Counted from the first letter of the stretch, positions 35,482 to 44,554 are shown. The stretch is 64,000 nucleotides of DNA from Streptomyces celluloflavus (GCA_000720995.1 JOEL01000013.1:124001-188000), one strand, 5' to 3'. Translations and numbers: made by a program. The notes: generated by a model not told the origin, from the sequence alone.

Positions 35482-36825
35482 TCAGGACGTCTGCACCCGC
35501 GCGCCGGCGGCGAGCAGGGACGCCGACGGCAGCGGGATGCCTGCCGTGTCCGGCAGGGCCGGAACAGCCGGGACAGCGGTGGCGCCCGTGGTGCGGGCGT
35601 TGGGGAACTGCGGCTGCGGACCGGGCGCCGCGACCTCGGTGAACGGGATGCCACCGGGTGCCGTCGGCATCGTCCAGCTGCCGGCCGGCGAGGGCGATCC
35701 GGCCGGGAGCGGGCAGGGCGCGGTGGCCGGGAGCCGGGCGGGCACCGTGGTGCGCAGATCATTGCCGCGCAGGCAGTTGCCCCGTCCCCGGGTGGCGGTG
35801 CGGAACGTCCAGCCGACGTCCACTCCGTTGGCGGCGAAGGTGTTCTCCACGATCTGATTGCCGTCCGGAGGGATGTCTGCGGTCGCGGTGATCACCAGCC
35901 CGGCATTGCTGTTGCCGGCGATGCGATTGCGGAGGAACCGGTTGTCGCTGCCGCCGTCGATGCCGATGCCGATACCCCACCCGCCGTCGGCCTGTTGGGG
36001 GGTCGCCCGCTGCTGGTTGGCCGCGATCAGGTTGCCCGCGATGACGGCGCCCCGCTGTGGGAGCAGCTTCTCCTGGTGGTCGGAGTTGGTGGTGAGTCCG
36101 ACCCGGTTGCCGACCAGGCGGTTGCCGACCACGTACATGTCGCCACTGGCGTTGGTGCCTTCGTAGCCGACCGCGTTGAGTTCGGCGACGTTGTCCCGCA
36201 CCACGACACGGCAGGGCTTGCACTGTCCGACGTAGATCCCCGAGTCCGCCCCGCCCGAGGCGTACGAATGCTCGATGACACCGTCCTGCGCGGAGAACGC
36301 GTAGATGCCGTACAGACCGTTGCGGGTCGCGGTCACATGGGAAACCAGGAACGACTTCAGGAAGGTGACCGGCTCATCGCCGGTGTCGTAGCCCCCGGAA
36401 CGCCCCGGCATCCCGGCGACGGCCTTCGCCGAACCGGTGACCAGGACCCCGTTCTGCGTGTTGTCCCGCACGGTCAGGTTCTCCACGGCCACCCCGGGCG
36501 CGGTGACAACGACCCCGTTCGGCTGCTGCAACCGCCCGTCGATGACGACCTTGTCCCGGGACTCGCCACGGAGAGTGACCTGCGGCGTGGAGATCTTCAC
36601 CGACTCGCGGTAGACGCCCGGAGCGACCAATACCAGGTCACCGGAGTGAGCGAGAGACACCGCAGCCGAGATCGTCGGGGCGTCGGCCGGCACTCTGATC
36701 GTCACCCGCGCACCGGACGGCCGCCGGCCCTGGCTCGACCCGTCATCGCCGGACCCGCAGCCCGCCAGTACGCAGGTGAGTGTGCTCAGTAACGCGACCA
36801 TCACGCGGAGACGCAGACGAGGCAT
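35482..36825 (-). CDS. Lipoprotein with right-handed parallel beta-helix repeats
   Basis: A 447-residue secreted lipoprotein. The N-terminus MPRLRLRVMVALLSTLTCVLAGCGSG has a lipobox LAGC (Cys near 22). The body (about 40-340) is made of beta-helix repeats with NosD/pectate-lyase-like patterns (VTIRVPADAPTISAAV, VTLRGESRDKVVIDG, NGVLVTG, DSGIYVG, RIAGNSNAGLVI). A Pro/Ala-rich end follows. Such proteins bind or cleave polysaccharides or serve as scaffolds; no catalytic residues are recognised. The start at 36825 is chosen for the lipoprotein signal. Divergent from a Tat-secreted DyP peroxidase with ~82 bases between starts. Confidence 0.82.
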   Translation of the reverse strand: MPRLRLRVMVALLSTLTCVLAGCGSGDDGSSQGRRPSGARVTIRVPADAPTISAAVSLAHSGDLVLVAPGVYRESVKISTPQVTLRGESRDKVVIDGRLQQPNGVVVTAPGVAVENLTVRDNTQNGVLVTGSAKAVAGMPGRSGGYDTGDEPVTFLKSFLVSHVTATRNGLYGIYAFSAQDGVIEHSYASGGADSGIYVGQCKPCRVVVRDNVAELNAVGYEGTNASGDMYVVGNRLVGNRVGLTTNSDHQEKLLPQRGAVIAGNLIAANQQRATPQQADGGWGIGIGIDGGSDNRFLRNRIAGNSNAGLVITATADIPPDGNQIVENTFAANGVDVGWTFRTATRGRGNCLRGNDLRTTVPARLPATAPCPLPAGSPSPAGSWTMPTAPGGIPFTEVAAPGPQPQFPNARTTGATAVPAVPALPDTAGIPLPSASLLAAGARVQTS

Positions 36826-36907
36826 GGCCTCATCCTGGCATGAAGTCATACCGGAGGAAGGCCGATCAACTCACCTCTCCCATAGGGGATATGGCATTCT
36901 TCCCACC

Positions 36908-38077
36908 GTGAGCCGAGCCGAGTCCCATCCGTCACGTCGCGCCTTCATCGGGGCCACCGGGGCCGTGGCGGTCACCGGGCTCGCCGCCGGGTGCGAATCG
37001 CCCGCAGCTCAGCCGAGCCCGGCCCCTTCCTCCGCCTCTTCCCATTCCTCCGCGTCCATGACACGGGTGTCGCCGGTCGGCCGCCATCAGGCGGGTATCA
37101 CACTCCCGCAACCGGCCCAGCCGAACCTCCTGGCATTGGTGGCCGACCTCGGCGACGCCGTGGCCGCCGGCCCGCTGCTGGCCGAACTCGGCCAGGCCAT
37201 TCGCGCACTCACCGCGGGGGCCGATCCACGGCTGCTGGGCCTGCCGCCGGGCGATCTCACCGTGACGATCGGGGTGGGCCCACGGCTGGTGCGCAGGGCC
37301 GGTCCCTCGCTGCCCGGCGCGGCGGACCTCCCCTGGTTCTCCCGCGAGCAGATCGCCCCCCAGGCACGCGGCGGGGACCTGTTGATACAGATCTGCGCCA
37401 GCGACGCCTTGCTGCTGCCGCTCACCGCCGCCGCGCTTCTGGACCGGGCCGGCGACCGGTTACGCGAACGCTGGCGGCAGTCCGGACGCCGCGGTCCGAA
37501 CATCCCCGTGGACAAGGGCGTTTCCGCGCCACAGAACCTGCTCGGTTTCATCGACGGCATCGTGGGCCCGCACACGACGGCCGAACACCAGCGCCACCTG
37601 TGGCTGGCCGGGCCGGCTCCGGTCGCCGGCGGCACCCTTGCCGTACTACGGCGCATGGAACTCGACCTGCCGCGATTCGCCGCGCTCTCCGTCGCCGACC
37701 AGGAGGCGGTCTTCGGCCGGCGCCGGGCCACCGGTGCGCCTCTCTCCGGCGGCACCATAGCCTCGGCCCCGAACCTCGGCGCCAAAACACCCGACGGGCG
37801 CTACCTCGTACCGGCCGACGCCCACATCCGCCGGGCCAACCCCAACGTGGTCGGCGCCGGCCTCATGCTCCGCCGCTCCTACAGCACCGACGAGCCCACC
37901 CCGGGCCTGCTCTTCATCAGCTTCCAGAACGACCTGCGCACCTTCACCAGCACTCTTGCGCATATGGATGATTCCGACGCACTGCTGCGATTCACCACCA
38001 CCACCGCCAGCGCAACCTTCCTCATCCTCCCCGGCTTCGACCAGCGGCGCCCGCTCGGGTCCCAGATGTTCCGCTGA
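36908..38077 (+). CDS. Tat-exported DyP-type peroxidase
   Basis: A 389-residue dye-decolorising peroxidase. Residues 1-30 form a Tat signal (SRRAFIGATGAVAVTGLAAGC), with a possible lipobox LAAGC at its end. The DyP motif GxxDG is GFIDGI near 217; the proximal heme His is in DAHIRRANP near 303, and a conserved Arg is in LMLRRSYS near 322. C-terminal LLFISFQNDLRTFTSTLAHM matches the family. It uses H2O2 to oxidise bulky substrates or, in EfeB-like members, to extract iron from heme. The GTG at 36908 is preferred over an upstream ATG that would hide the Tat signal. Shares a promoter region with the divergent beta-helix lipoprotein. Confidence 0.9.
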   Translation: MSRAESHPSRRAFIGATGAVAVTGLAAGCESPAAQPSPAPSSASSHSSASMTRVSPVGRHQAGITLPQPAQPNLLALVADLGDAVAAGPLLAELGQAIRALTAGADPRLLGLPPGDLTVTIGVGPRLVRRAGPSLPGAADLPWFSREQIAPQARGGDLLIQICASDALLLPLTAAALLDRAGDRLRERWRQSGRRGPNIPVDKGVSAPQNLLGFIDGIVGPHTTAEHQRHLWLAGPAPVAGGTLAVLRRMELDLPRFAALSVADQEAVFGRRRATGAPLSGGTIASAPNLGAKTPDGRYLVPADAHIRRANPNVVGAGLMLRRSYSTDEPTPGLLFISFQNDLRTFTSTLAHMDDSDALLRFTTTTASATFLILPGFDQRRPLGSQMFR

Positions 38078-38493
38078 ACAGGCCGACGACGAATTCCCGA
38101 GGAACGGCACCTGCCGGCGAGTTGTCCACCCTCAAATGACCGAGGCCGGCCGCGTATCCGTTCAGCGCCGCAACTGCTCATCTGCGACAATTCCGTAATT
38201 CTTGCCGTCGCGCACCGGGCCCTCTCCTCTCGCCGGCGGAGTACGAACGGCAGCACCACCGGACCACTGAATTCCCCTTCGCCGCTTGACCCCCTGCACT
38301 CACACCCTTACGGGCACCGCGAGAGCCATCTTCACCTTTTCGAGGAGTTCCGCATCCACGTCACACACGGCAAGATGGGTGAAAATCCGATTTTCCCCTG
38401 GTGGGCCACGTTCCGCGATCTGCCCAACTGTGCGGATACTCCAGGTCGGCCCTCCCCACAGCTGCCAGTGACAGAGAATCCGGGAGAAGAAAC
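38078..38493. other. Intergenic region upstream of methyltransferase
   Basis: About 415 bases without a gene. GAAAATCCGATTTTC (38381-38395), a 7+1+7 palindrome, lies 99 bases before the methyltransferase start and may be an operator. The AT-rich run here contrasts with the surroundings and suggests a promoter. Confidence 0.5.
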
Positions 38494-39252
38494 ATGCCTG
38501 ACGACAGCCCGAATATGACCCATATCCAATTCGATTCCAGCTACGGCGGTGATGCGCTGTACGCCCCCGATTCCCCGCTGCGGGAGATCTGCGGTGACAT
38601 CATCCCCTGGGATATCGGAGGTCCGCAGCCGGTGCTCATGGAGATCGAGGAAGCCGGTGGATTCCGGGGAGAGGTACTCGATCTCGGTTGTGGCCTGGGT
38701 GAGAATTCCCGTTTCCTCGCCGGGCGCGGGCATCGGGTCACCGCGGTCGATGCCTCGTCCAACGCGATCAGGCTCGCCGCCGAACGGGCGGCGGCGCTCG
38801 GTCTCGACATGCGGTTCGTCGTCTCCGACGCCATCACCCTGGAGGGGCTCGACCCGGACGCCCGCTTCGACACCGTGATCGACAGCGCCCTCTACCACGG
38901 CTTGGAACCGGAGCAGCGAAAGCGGTATCTCGCCACGCTGCACCGCGTCAGCACGCCAGGGGCGACGCTGCACGTGATCTGCTTCTCCGACCTGGTGCCC
39001 AAGGAAATCGCGGCGCCCAACCGCTGTTCCGAGGAAGAGCTGCGCGCCACCTTCACCGGTGCGGGCTGGTCGATCACCGGCCTGGAGCCCGCCACCTACA
39101 CCGTGTCCGTCGAATTCAGCCGGGACATCCTGCACCAAATCGTGGACGTGCTGAACGTCCCGGGCGGGCGGGAGTTCGTCAACGGACTGTCCGCCGACGA
39201 GCAGAACCGGCTGCTCCTGCCGGTATGGGCCGTCACCGCCGACCGGGCCTGA
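38494..39252 (+). CDS. Class I SAM-dependent methyltransferase
   Basis: A 252-residue methyltransferase. Motif I is EVLDLGCGLGENSRFLAGRGHRV (about residues 61-83) with the following acidic VDAS, motif II is FDTVIDSALYHGLE near 130, and motif III is LLHRVSTPGATLHVICFSD-like near 155. The N-terminus FDSSYGGDALYAPDSPLREICG resembles small-molecule methyltransferases. No neighbouring biosynthetic gene indicates the substrate. The ATG at 38494 follows GGGAGAAG. Codon use and GC look like the rest of the block, with a slightly AT-richer 5' region. Confidence 0.85.
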   Translation: MPDDSPNMTHIQFDSSYGGDALYAPDSPLREICGDIIPWDIGGPQPVLMEIEEAGGFRGEVLDLGCGLGENSRFLAGRGHRVTAVDASSNAIRLAAERAAALGLDMRFVVSDAITLEGLDPDARFDTVIDSALYHGLEPEQRKRYLATLHRVSTPGATLHVICFSDLVPKEIAAPNRCSEEELRATFTGAGWSITGLEPATYTVSVEFSRDILHQIVDVLNVPGGREFVNGLSADEQNRLLLPVWAVTADRA

Positions 39253-39490
39253 GGTGCGTCCGGGCCTCGGCGGCCAGGGCCGCGGACGCCGACGCCCGGA
39301 GCGCGGACCGAACCCGCCGACCGGCTGCCAGGACTCGATGAACTCCCCCTGGTTGTCGGCACGTTGAGTGCGCATCGCGAGCGGCGCCGCCGTCCTGCCG
39401 GTTCCCTTCCTCCGTACCGGGCGGCACCCGACGAGGGATCACCACATCGCCTGGCTCTAGCCTCGTACCCGTTCCAGGAGAGGGAGAGCC

Positions 39491-40123
39491 ATGGTGCCGA
39501 CAACGACAGCGCCCGACGGGCGGACCGGTGAGAAGACGGGCCCAAAGGAGGCTCCGGCGCCGCCGCGCGGGCTGATCATTTTCCTGAACGGTACGTCGAG
39601 TTCGGGGAAGTCGAGCATCGCCGAGGCGCTGCTGCGGACGCTGGACGAGCCGTGCTTCCATCTGCCGGTGGACGCCTTCCACGCCATGCGCTCGCGGCGG
39701 GACATCGCGCCGGACGATCTGCCGGGTGTCCTCGAACGCACCTGGCGGGGCTTCCACCGCGCGGTCGCCGGGATGGCGGCGGGCGGCAACACCGTGGTGG
39801 TGGACCATGTGCTGAGCCAGCCGTGGCGGCTGCTGGACTGCCTCGGCCTGTTCGCGGCCGAGGATGTCGTCCTGGTCGGCGTGCACTGCCCGCTCCCGGA
39901 ACTGGAACGCCGCGAGCGGGCCCGCGGGGACCGTCCGGTGGGGCTGGCCGCCGGTCAGCTGGCGAACGTCCACGCCCATGGCGTCTACGACATCGAGTGC
40001 GACACCGCCGCCGCCGACCCGCTGGAGTGCGCTCGGCGGATCAAGGAGTTCCTGCCGCGGCGGCCGACGCCCACCGCCTTCCAGCAGCTCCGGCGGAGCC
40101 TGGGGGTCAGCGGCCCGGCGTGA
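39491..40123 (+). CDS. Chloramphenicol phosphotransferase-like kinase
   Basis: A 210-residue P-loop kinase of the CPT family. Walker A is LNGTSSSGKSSIAEALL near residues 33-49; PVDAFHAMRSRRD near 60 contains the Asp that in the S. venezuelae enzyme lies near the acceptor hydroxyl; VVVDHVLSQPWRLLDCL and LVGVHCPLPELERRERARGDRPVGLA follow as in the family. The N-terminal ~26 residues are an extra Pro/Thr-rich extension. It would phosphorylate chloramphenicol or another primary-alcohol substrate; many actinomycete homologues have not been shown to confer resistance. ATG at 39491 with GGAGAGGGAG upstream. Confidence 0.82.
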   Translation: MVPTTTAPDGRTGEKTGPKEAPAPPRGLIIFLNGTSSSGKSSIAEALLRTLDEPCFHLPVDAFHAMRSRRDIAPDDLPGVLERTWRGFHRAVAGMAAGGNTVVVDHVLSQPWRLLDCLGLFAAEDVVLVGVHCPLPELERRERARGDRPVGLAAGQLANVHAHGVYDIECDTAAADPLECARRIKEFLPRRPTPTAFQQLRRSLGVSGPA

Positions 40124-40222
40124 TCCGCGGCGGCCGTCCGGCCCGGTCCGCCCGGCCGGCGCCCGCCCCGCCGGGCGCCGCCCCGTAGCCTTCGCCGTGA
40201 CACGACGAAAGGGGCGCACAGG

Positions 40223-41602
40223 ATGGCGGAGCGACTGGTGGTCGTCGGGGGTGACGCGGCGGGGATGTCCGCCGCGTCCCAGGCGCGGCGGCAGCGGAAG
40301 CCCGACGAGCTGGAGATCGTCGCGTTCGAGCGGAGCCATTTCACCTCCTACTCGGCCTGCGGTATCCCGTACTGGGTCGGCGGCACGGTCGACGGCCCGG
40401 AGGCGCTGATCGCCCGCAGTCCCGAGGAGCACCGCGCCCGCGGTATCGACCTGCGGATGCGTACCGAGGTCACCGAACTCGACCTGGACCGCGGCCGGGT
40501 GCGCGCCCGCGACCTGGACGAGGACGGCCGGGAATCGTGGACCGGCTTCGACAAACTGGTGCTGGCGACCGGTGCCCGCCCGCGGCGCCCCGCGCTGCCC
40601 GGTATCGACGCCCCCGGTGTGCACGGTGTGCAGACCCTCGACGACGGGCAGGCGCTGCTGGACACCCTCGCCACCACCGGGGGCCGGCGGGCCGTGGTGG
40701 TCGGCGCGGGCTATATCGGCGTCGAGATGGCCGAGGCGCTGATCGACCGGGGTTACGCGGTGACCGTCCTGGACCGCCGCGAGCAGCCGATGTCCACCCT
40801 CGACCCGGACATGGGCGCGCTGGTCCACACGGCGATGTGCGGGCTGGGCATCGAGACGGTGCGCGGGGCGGTCGTCACCGCCGTGCTGACCGATGGTGCC
40901 GGGCGGGCCCGCGCGGTCGCCACCGAGGACACCGAGTACCCGGCGGATGTGGTCGTCCTGGGCATGGGCGTACGTCCCGAGACGGCTCTCGCCGCCGCGG
41001 CCGGTCTGCCGCTGGGCGAGTCCGGCGGGCTGCTCACCGACCTGGGGATGCGGGTGCGCGGCCAGGACGCCGTCTGGGCGGGCGGCGACTGCGTCGAGGT
41101 CCTCGACCTGGTCTCCGGGCACACCCGGCACATCGCGCTGGGCACCCATGCCAACAAGCACGGCCAGGTCATCGGCGCCAATGTGGGCGGCGGCTACGCG
41201 ACGTTCCCCGGTGTCGTCGGCACCGCCGTCAGCAAGGTCTGCGATCTGGAGATCGCCCGCACCGGGCTGCTGGAACGCCATGCGCTCGCCGCCGGTCTGC
41301 AGTTCGTCACCGCGACCATCGAGTCGACCAACCACGCGGGCTACTACCCCGGCGCCCGCCCGATGCACGTCAAGATGCTCGCCGAGCGCCGTACGGGCCG
41401 GCTGCTCGGCACGCAGATCGTGGGGCGCGAGGGCGCGGCCAAGCGGGTGGACATCGCGGCGGTGGCCCTCACCGCCGGGATGACGGTGGAGCAGATGACC
41501 GCCCTGGACCTCGGCTACGCGCCGCCGTTCTCGCCGGTCTGGGACCCGGTGCTGGTGGCGGCCCGCAAGGCGACGGCGGCGGTACGGGCCGCCGGGGCCT
41601 GA
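40223..41602 (+). CDS. FAD-dependent oxidoreductase (CoA-disulfide reductase/NADH oxidase-like)
   Basis: A 459-residue flavoprotein. The FAD motif is VVVGGDAAGMSAASQARR at about residues 6-23, the redox Cys is in SYSACGIPYWVGG near 46, the NAD(P) motif is AVVVGAGYIGVEMAEAL near 156, and AVWAGGDCVEV near 290 completes the FAD site. The single Cys at this position is typical of CoA-disulfide reductases and NADH oxidases/peroxidases. It probably maintains thiol redox or consumes oxygen or peroxide with NAD(P)H. The ATG at 40223 follows AAAGGGG. Convergent with hemE. Confidence 0.9.
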   Translation: MAERLVVVGGDAAGMSAASQARRQRKPDELEIVAFERSHFTSYSACGIPYWVGGTVDGPEALIARSPEEHRARGIDLRMRTEVTELDLDRGRVRARDLDEDGRESWTGFDKLVLATGARPRRPALPGIDAPGVHGVQTLDDGQALLDTLATTGGRRAVVVGAGYIGVEMAEALIDRGYAVTVLDRREQPMSTLDPDMGALVHTAMCGLGIETVRGAVVTAVLTDGAGRARAVATEDTEYPADVVVLGMGVRPETALAAAAGLPLGESGGLLTDLGMRVRGQDAVWAGGDCVEVLDLVSGHTRHIALGTHANKHGQVIGANVGGGYATFPGVVGTAVSKVCDLEIARTGLLERHALAAGLQFVTATIESTNHAGYYPGARPMHVKMLAERRTGRLLGTQIVGREGAAKRVDIAAVALTAGMTVEQMTALDLGYAPPFSPVWDPVLVAARKATAAVRAAGA

Positions 41603-41628
41603 GCCGGCCGCGCCCCGGCGGCCGGCTC
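41601..41628. terminator. Bidirectional terminator
   Basis: GAGCCGGCCGC (41601-41611) and GCGGCCGGCTC (41618-41628) form a perfect 11-base stem with a 6-base loop. It overlaps the oxidoreductase stop and lies 9 bases beyond the hemE stop, serving both convergent genes. Confidence 0.7.
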
Positions 41629-41636
41629 GGTGGTGC

Positions 41637-42743
41637 TCAGCGGGCGGTCTGCTCGTGGACGTACTCGACGAGCCGGGTCAGCGCCTGGGGGTCGGTGGTC
41701 GGCAGGACGCCGTGGCCGAGGTTGAAGATGTGGCCCTCCAGACCGGCGGCCGCGTCCAGCACCTCGCGGGCCTTGGTCTCGACGGCCGCGCGGGGGGCGA
41801 ACAGGACGGCGGGGTCGATGTTGCCCTGGAGCGCCTTGCCGGGGCCGACGCGGCGGGCCGCCTCGTCCAGCGGGACCCGCCAGTCGACGCCGACGACGTC
41901 CGCGCCCGCCTCGCCCATGAGGCCGAGGAGTTCGCCGGTGCCGACGCCGAAGTGGATGCGCGGCACGCCGTACCCGGCGACCGCGTCGAAGACCTTGGCG
42001 GAGGCGGGCATGACGGCGCGCCGGTAGTCGGCGGGCGAGAGCGCGCCGACCCAGGAGTCGAAGAGCTGGACGGCGCTCGCGCCCGCCTCGATCTGCACCT
42101 TGAGGAAGGCGGCGGTGATATCGGCGAGGCGGTCCAGCAGGTCGGCCCAGAGCTGCGGGTCGCCGTACATGAGCGCCTTGGTGTGCTCGTGGTTGCGGGA
42201 CGGGCCGCCCTCGACGAGGTAGCTGGCGAGCGTGAACGGCGCGCCGGCGAAGCCGATGAGGGGCGTGGCGCCCAGTTCACCGACGAGCATGCCGATGGCC
42301 TCGGTGACATACGTCACGTCGGCGGGCTCCAGGGCGCGCAGCCGCGCCAGGTCGGCGCGGGTGCGAATCGGCTTCTCGACGACCGGGCCGATACCGGGCT
42401 TGATGTCGAGGTCGATGCCGATGGCCTTGAGCGGGACGACGATGTCGCTGAAGTAGATGGCGGCGTCGACGCCGTGCCGGCGGACCGGCTGCAGGGTGAT
42501 CTCGGTGACGAGTTCGGGGTGCATACAGGATTCGAGCATCGCGGTGCCCTCGCGGACCTTGCGGTACTCGGGCAGTGAGCGCCCGGCCTGGCGCATGAAC
42601 CACACCGGTGTGTGCGGCACCGGCTCGCGGCGGCAGGCCCGGAGGAATGCCGAGTCGTGCGTGGCGGTCTGCGGCTGGCCCATCACGGGGGCCTCCCCTG
42701 CTCGACCGGAGCGGAGAGTTTCGGGAAGGTTGTTGGCGCTCAC
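41637..42743 (-). CDS. hemE: Uroporphyrinogen decarboxylase HemE
   Basis: A 368-residue (beta/alpha)8 enzyme that decarboxylates uroporphyrinogen III to coproporphyrinogen III, upstream of HemG and HemQ in heme synthesis. Signatures are [20 protein letters not shown] (about residues 47-66), the catalytic Asp in [16 protein letters not shown] near 106, [34 protein letters not shown] and FNLGHGVLP. The GTG at 42743 gives [10 protein letters not shown]; an ATG at 42683 (MGQPQ) would give 348 residues. Divergent from the DUF3000 gene. Confidence 0.95.
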   Translation of the reverse strand: MSANNLPETLRSGRAGEAPVMGQPQTATHDSAFLRACRREPVPHTPVWFMRQAGRSLPEYRKVREGTAMLESCMHPELVTEITLQPVRRHGVDAAIYFSDIVVPLKAIGIDLDIKPGIGPVVEKPIRTRADLARLRALEPADVTYVTEAIGMLVGELGATPLIGFAGAPFTLASYLVEGGPSRNHEHTKALMYGDPQLWADLLDRLADITAAFLKVQIEAGASAVQLFDSWVGALSPADYRRAVMPASAKVFDAVAGYGVPRIHFGVGTGELLGLMGEAGADVVGVDWRVPLDEAARRVGPGKALQGNIDPAVLFAPRAAVETKAREVLDAAAGLEGHIFNLGHGVLPTTDPQALTRLVEYVHEQTAR

Positions 42744-42845
42744 GCCCCGAATCTTCGCACGCGCGCGAGGGCGCCTCCGAATGGGCGACGCGCGCACCGG
42801 GTGTCCTCCCCGTATGAGGGCCTTCTTCGGCCTAATCTTCCGGGC

Positions 42846-43502
42846 ATGGCTGCGGCTCACGAACACCTCGCGGACAGCGCGGACGAGACCCCGATCCCCT
42901 TCCGTCAGGCGGTCGAGGCGCTCCGCGCGGCACGGCTGAGGCCGGAGATCGAGATCGACCCGACACCCGCCCCGAAACGGCTGGCGCCGTTCGCGTACGC
43001 GCTGGAGGCCGCGGTCGTCGAACGGGGCGCGGGGCCCGGCGGGGAGGACGAGGATCTGGCGGACGGGCGGCTGGTGCTGCTCCACAACCCGGCCCGGCAG
43101 GAAGCCTGGCAGGGCACCTTCCGCGTGGTGACGCTGACCCGGGCCGAACTGGAGCCGGAGATGGGCACCGATCCGCTGCTGCCCGAGGTGTCGTGGTCCT
43201 GGCTCACCGGTGCGCTGGACGCGCGCGGGGTGCGCTACGGCGAGCCGAGCGGCACGGTCACCCGGGCCGGGTCGTACTACTTCGGCGGGTTGTCCGACCG
43301 CGAGCCGAAGACCCAGATCGAGATCCGGGCGTCCTGGACGCCGGCCGAGGGGCCGGGCGGGGTGCCGGACCTGGCGGCGCATCTGGCGGCGTGGGGCGAT
43401 CTGCTGTGCCAGGTCGCGGGCCTGCCGCCGGCCTGCCCCGAGGCGGCGCAGCGCGGCGGTGTCGTACCGCTGCCGCAGCGCCGCGGTCCGCAGCCCCGCT
43501 GA
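42846..43502 (+). CDS. DUF3000 family protein
   Basis: A 218-residue soluble protein of the actinobacteria-specific DUF3000 family. Recognisable stretches are [75 protein letters not shown] and IRASWTP. No catalytic motif is known. It regularly neighbours hemE and the LuxR-type regulator/RNase D genes in streptomycetes, as here, but no function has been assigned. The ATG at 42846 is supported by conserved N-terminal spacing. Confidence 0.88.
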   Translation: MAAAHEHLADSADETPIPFRQAVEALRAARLRPEIEIDPTPAPKRLAPFAYALEAAVVERGAGPGGEDEDLADGRLVLLHNPARQEAWQGTFRVVTLTRAELEPEMGTDPLLPEVSWSWLTGALDARGVRYGEPSGTVTRAGSYYFGGLSDREPKTQIEIRASWTPAEGPGGVPDLAAHLAAWGDLLCQVAGLPPACPEAAQRGGVVPLPQRRGPQPR

Positions 43503-43813
43503 TCCAGGATCCGCCCGGCCGGGCGGCGCCGGCCTCCCCGGCCGGGCGCCGCCGGGCCCGCTGATCATCTCCGGGCGGTGCCGTGCCGGGTCCGGACGGC
43601 ATCGCGTACGCCTCTGATCATCTCGGTGCACACTCGGTGCCCACCTCTGATCGATCACGCATCCGATTTGCCCGAATTGCCCCCAACTAAATCGTGATCA
43701 AAGTCTAAAGTCCCGCCGGATTGCTGCCGAAGAGTCCAGTGACCCTTCCAGCACGGATCATTCCGGCTCTCCCCAGCCGGCTTCCGTCCCCGCCACTCCT
43801 CCCAGGAGGCCCG
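43503..43813. other. Intergenic region with repeated TGATCA motifs
   Basis: About 310 bases upstream of the response regulator. CTGATCATCTC occurs near 43561 and 43614, CTGATCGATCACG near 43648 and CGTGATCAAAG near 43694. These spaced TGATC motifs, together with a short AT-rich run (TAAATCGTGATCAAAGTCTAAAG) in parts, look like a regulatory region, possibly for autoregulation. Confidence 0.45.
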
Positions 43814-44476
43814 GTGTCTGTTCTCCTCGAGCAACCTTCGAGCCTGGTCGCCTACCGCCCGAACAAGCCGACGGCCATGGTCGTCGTGGCCGACCCTCGC
43901 GTCCGCTCCACCGTCACCCGCCACCTGTGGGCCCTCGGAGTGCGTGACGTGATCGAGGCGTCGTCCATCGCGGAGGCCCGTCCCCGCGTCGCCAACCCGC
44001 GCGACATCTGCGTTGCCGACGTCCACCTGCCCGACGGCTCCGGCCTCACGCTCCTGTCCGAGACCCGGGCGGCCGGCTGGCCCAACGGCCTCGCACTGTC
44101 CGCCGCCGACGACATCGGCGCCGTACGCAACGCCCTCGCCGGCGGTGTCAAGGGCTATGTCGTCACCGGCACCCGCACCAACCTGGGCATCCCCGGCCGG
44201 CCCGGCGCCGCGCCCATCGGTGCCAACGCGGCCCGTATGCAGCGCCGCCCGCCCGGGGCCCCCGGGCACCCCGGCGGCTACCGCGAGCTGTCGGGCCGTG
44301 AGGTCGAGGTCCTGCGGCTGGTGGCGGAGGGCCAGTCCAACAAGGCCATCGGCGTCTCGATGGGGCTGTCGGCGCTGACCGTCAAAAGCCATCTCGCCCG
44401 CATCGCACGCAAGCTCGGCACCGGCGACCGGGCCGGGATGGTGGCGGTCGCCCTGCGCACCGGCATCATCCACTGA
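43814..44476 (+). CDS. NarL/LuxR-type response regulator
   Basis: A 220-residue regulator. The receiver-like domain (about residues 18-125) has VVVADPRVRS, phospho-acceptor-like Asp in CVADVHLPDGSGL near 68, LALSAADD and KGYVVTG; one acidic residue of the usual N-terminal pair is replaced. A Pro/Gly/Arg linker (about 128-158) leads to a LuxR helix-turn-helix, LSGREVEVLRLVAEGQSNKAIGVSMGL and LTVKSHLARIARKLG. No sensor kinase is adjacent, so it is an orphan. GTG at 43814 after AGGAGG. Conserved next to RNase D in streptomycetes. Confidence 0.9.
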   Translation: MSVLLEQPSSLVAYRPNKPTAMVVVADPRVRSTVTRHLWALGVRDVIEASSIAEARPRVANPRDICVADVHLPDGSGLTLLSETRAAGWPNGLALSAADDIGAVRNALAGGVKGYVVTGTRTNLGIPGRPGAAPIGANAARMQRRPPGAPGHPGGYRELSGREVEVLRLVAEGQSNKAIGVSMGLSALTVKSHLARIARKLGTGDRAGMVAVALRTGIIH

Positions 44477-44494
44477 CGCCGTCAGCACACCGTC

Positions 44495-44528
44495 TCGCCC
44501 GTCGAGGGAACGTTCCCTCGACGGGCGA
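44495..44528. terminator. Perfect 34-bp palindrome (terminator or operator)
   Basis: TCGCCCGTCGAGGGAAC (44495-44511) is followed at once by its exact complement (44512-44528), a perfect palindrome with 17-base arms and no spacer. It lies between the regulator stop (44476) and the RNase D start (44555). As RNA it folds into a strong hairpin, probably a terminator for the regulator gene; as DNA it could be a dimer-binding site. Confidence 0.75.
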
Positions 44529-44554
44529 CGCGCATACACAGATACCCTTGACCG

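Noticed and set aside
25108-40222. A genomic island with integrase and attachment sites
   Set aside because: No integrase, transposase, tRNA or flanking direct repeat was recognised in or next to the block.
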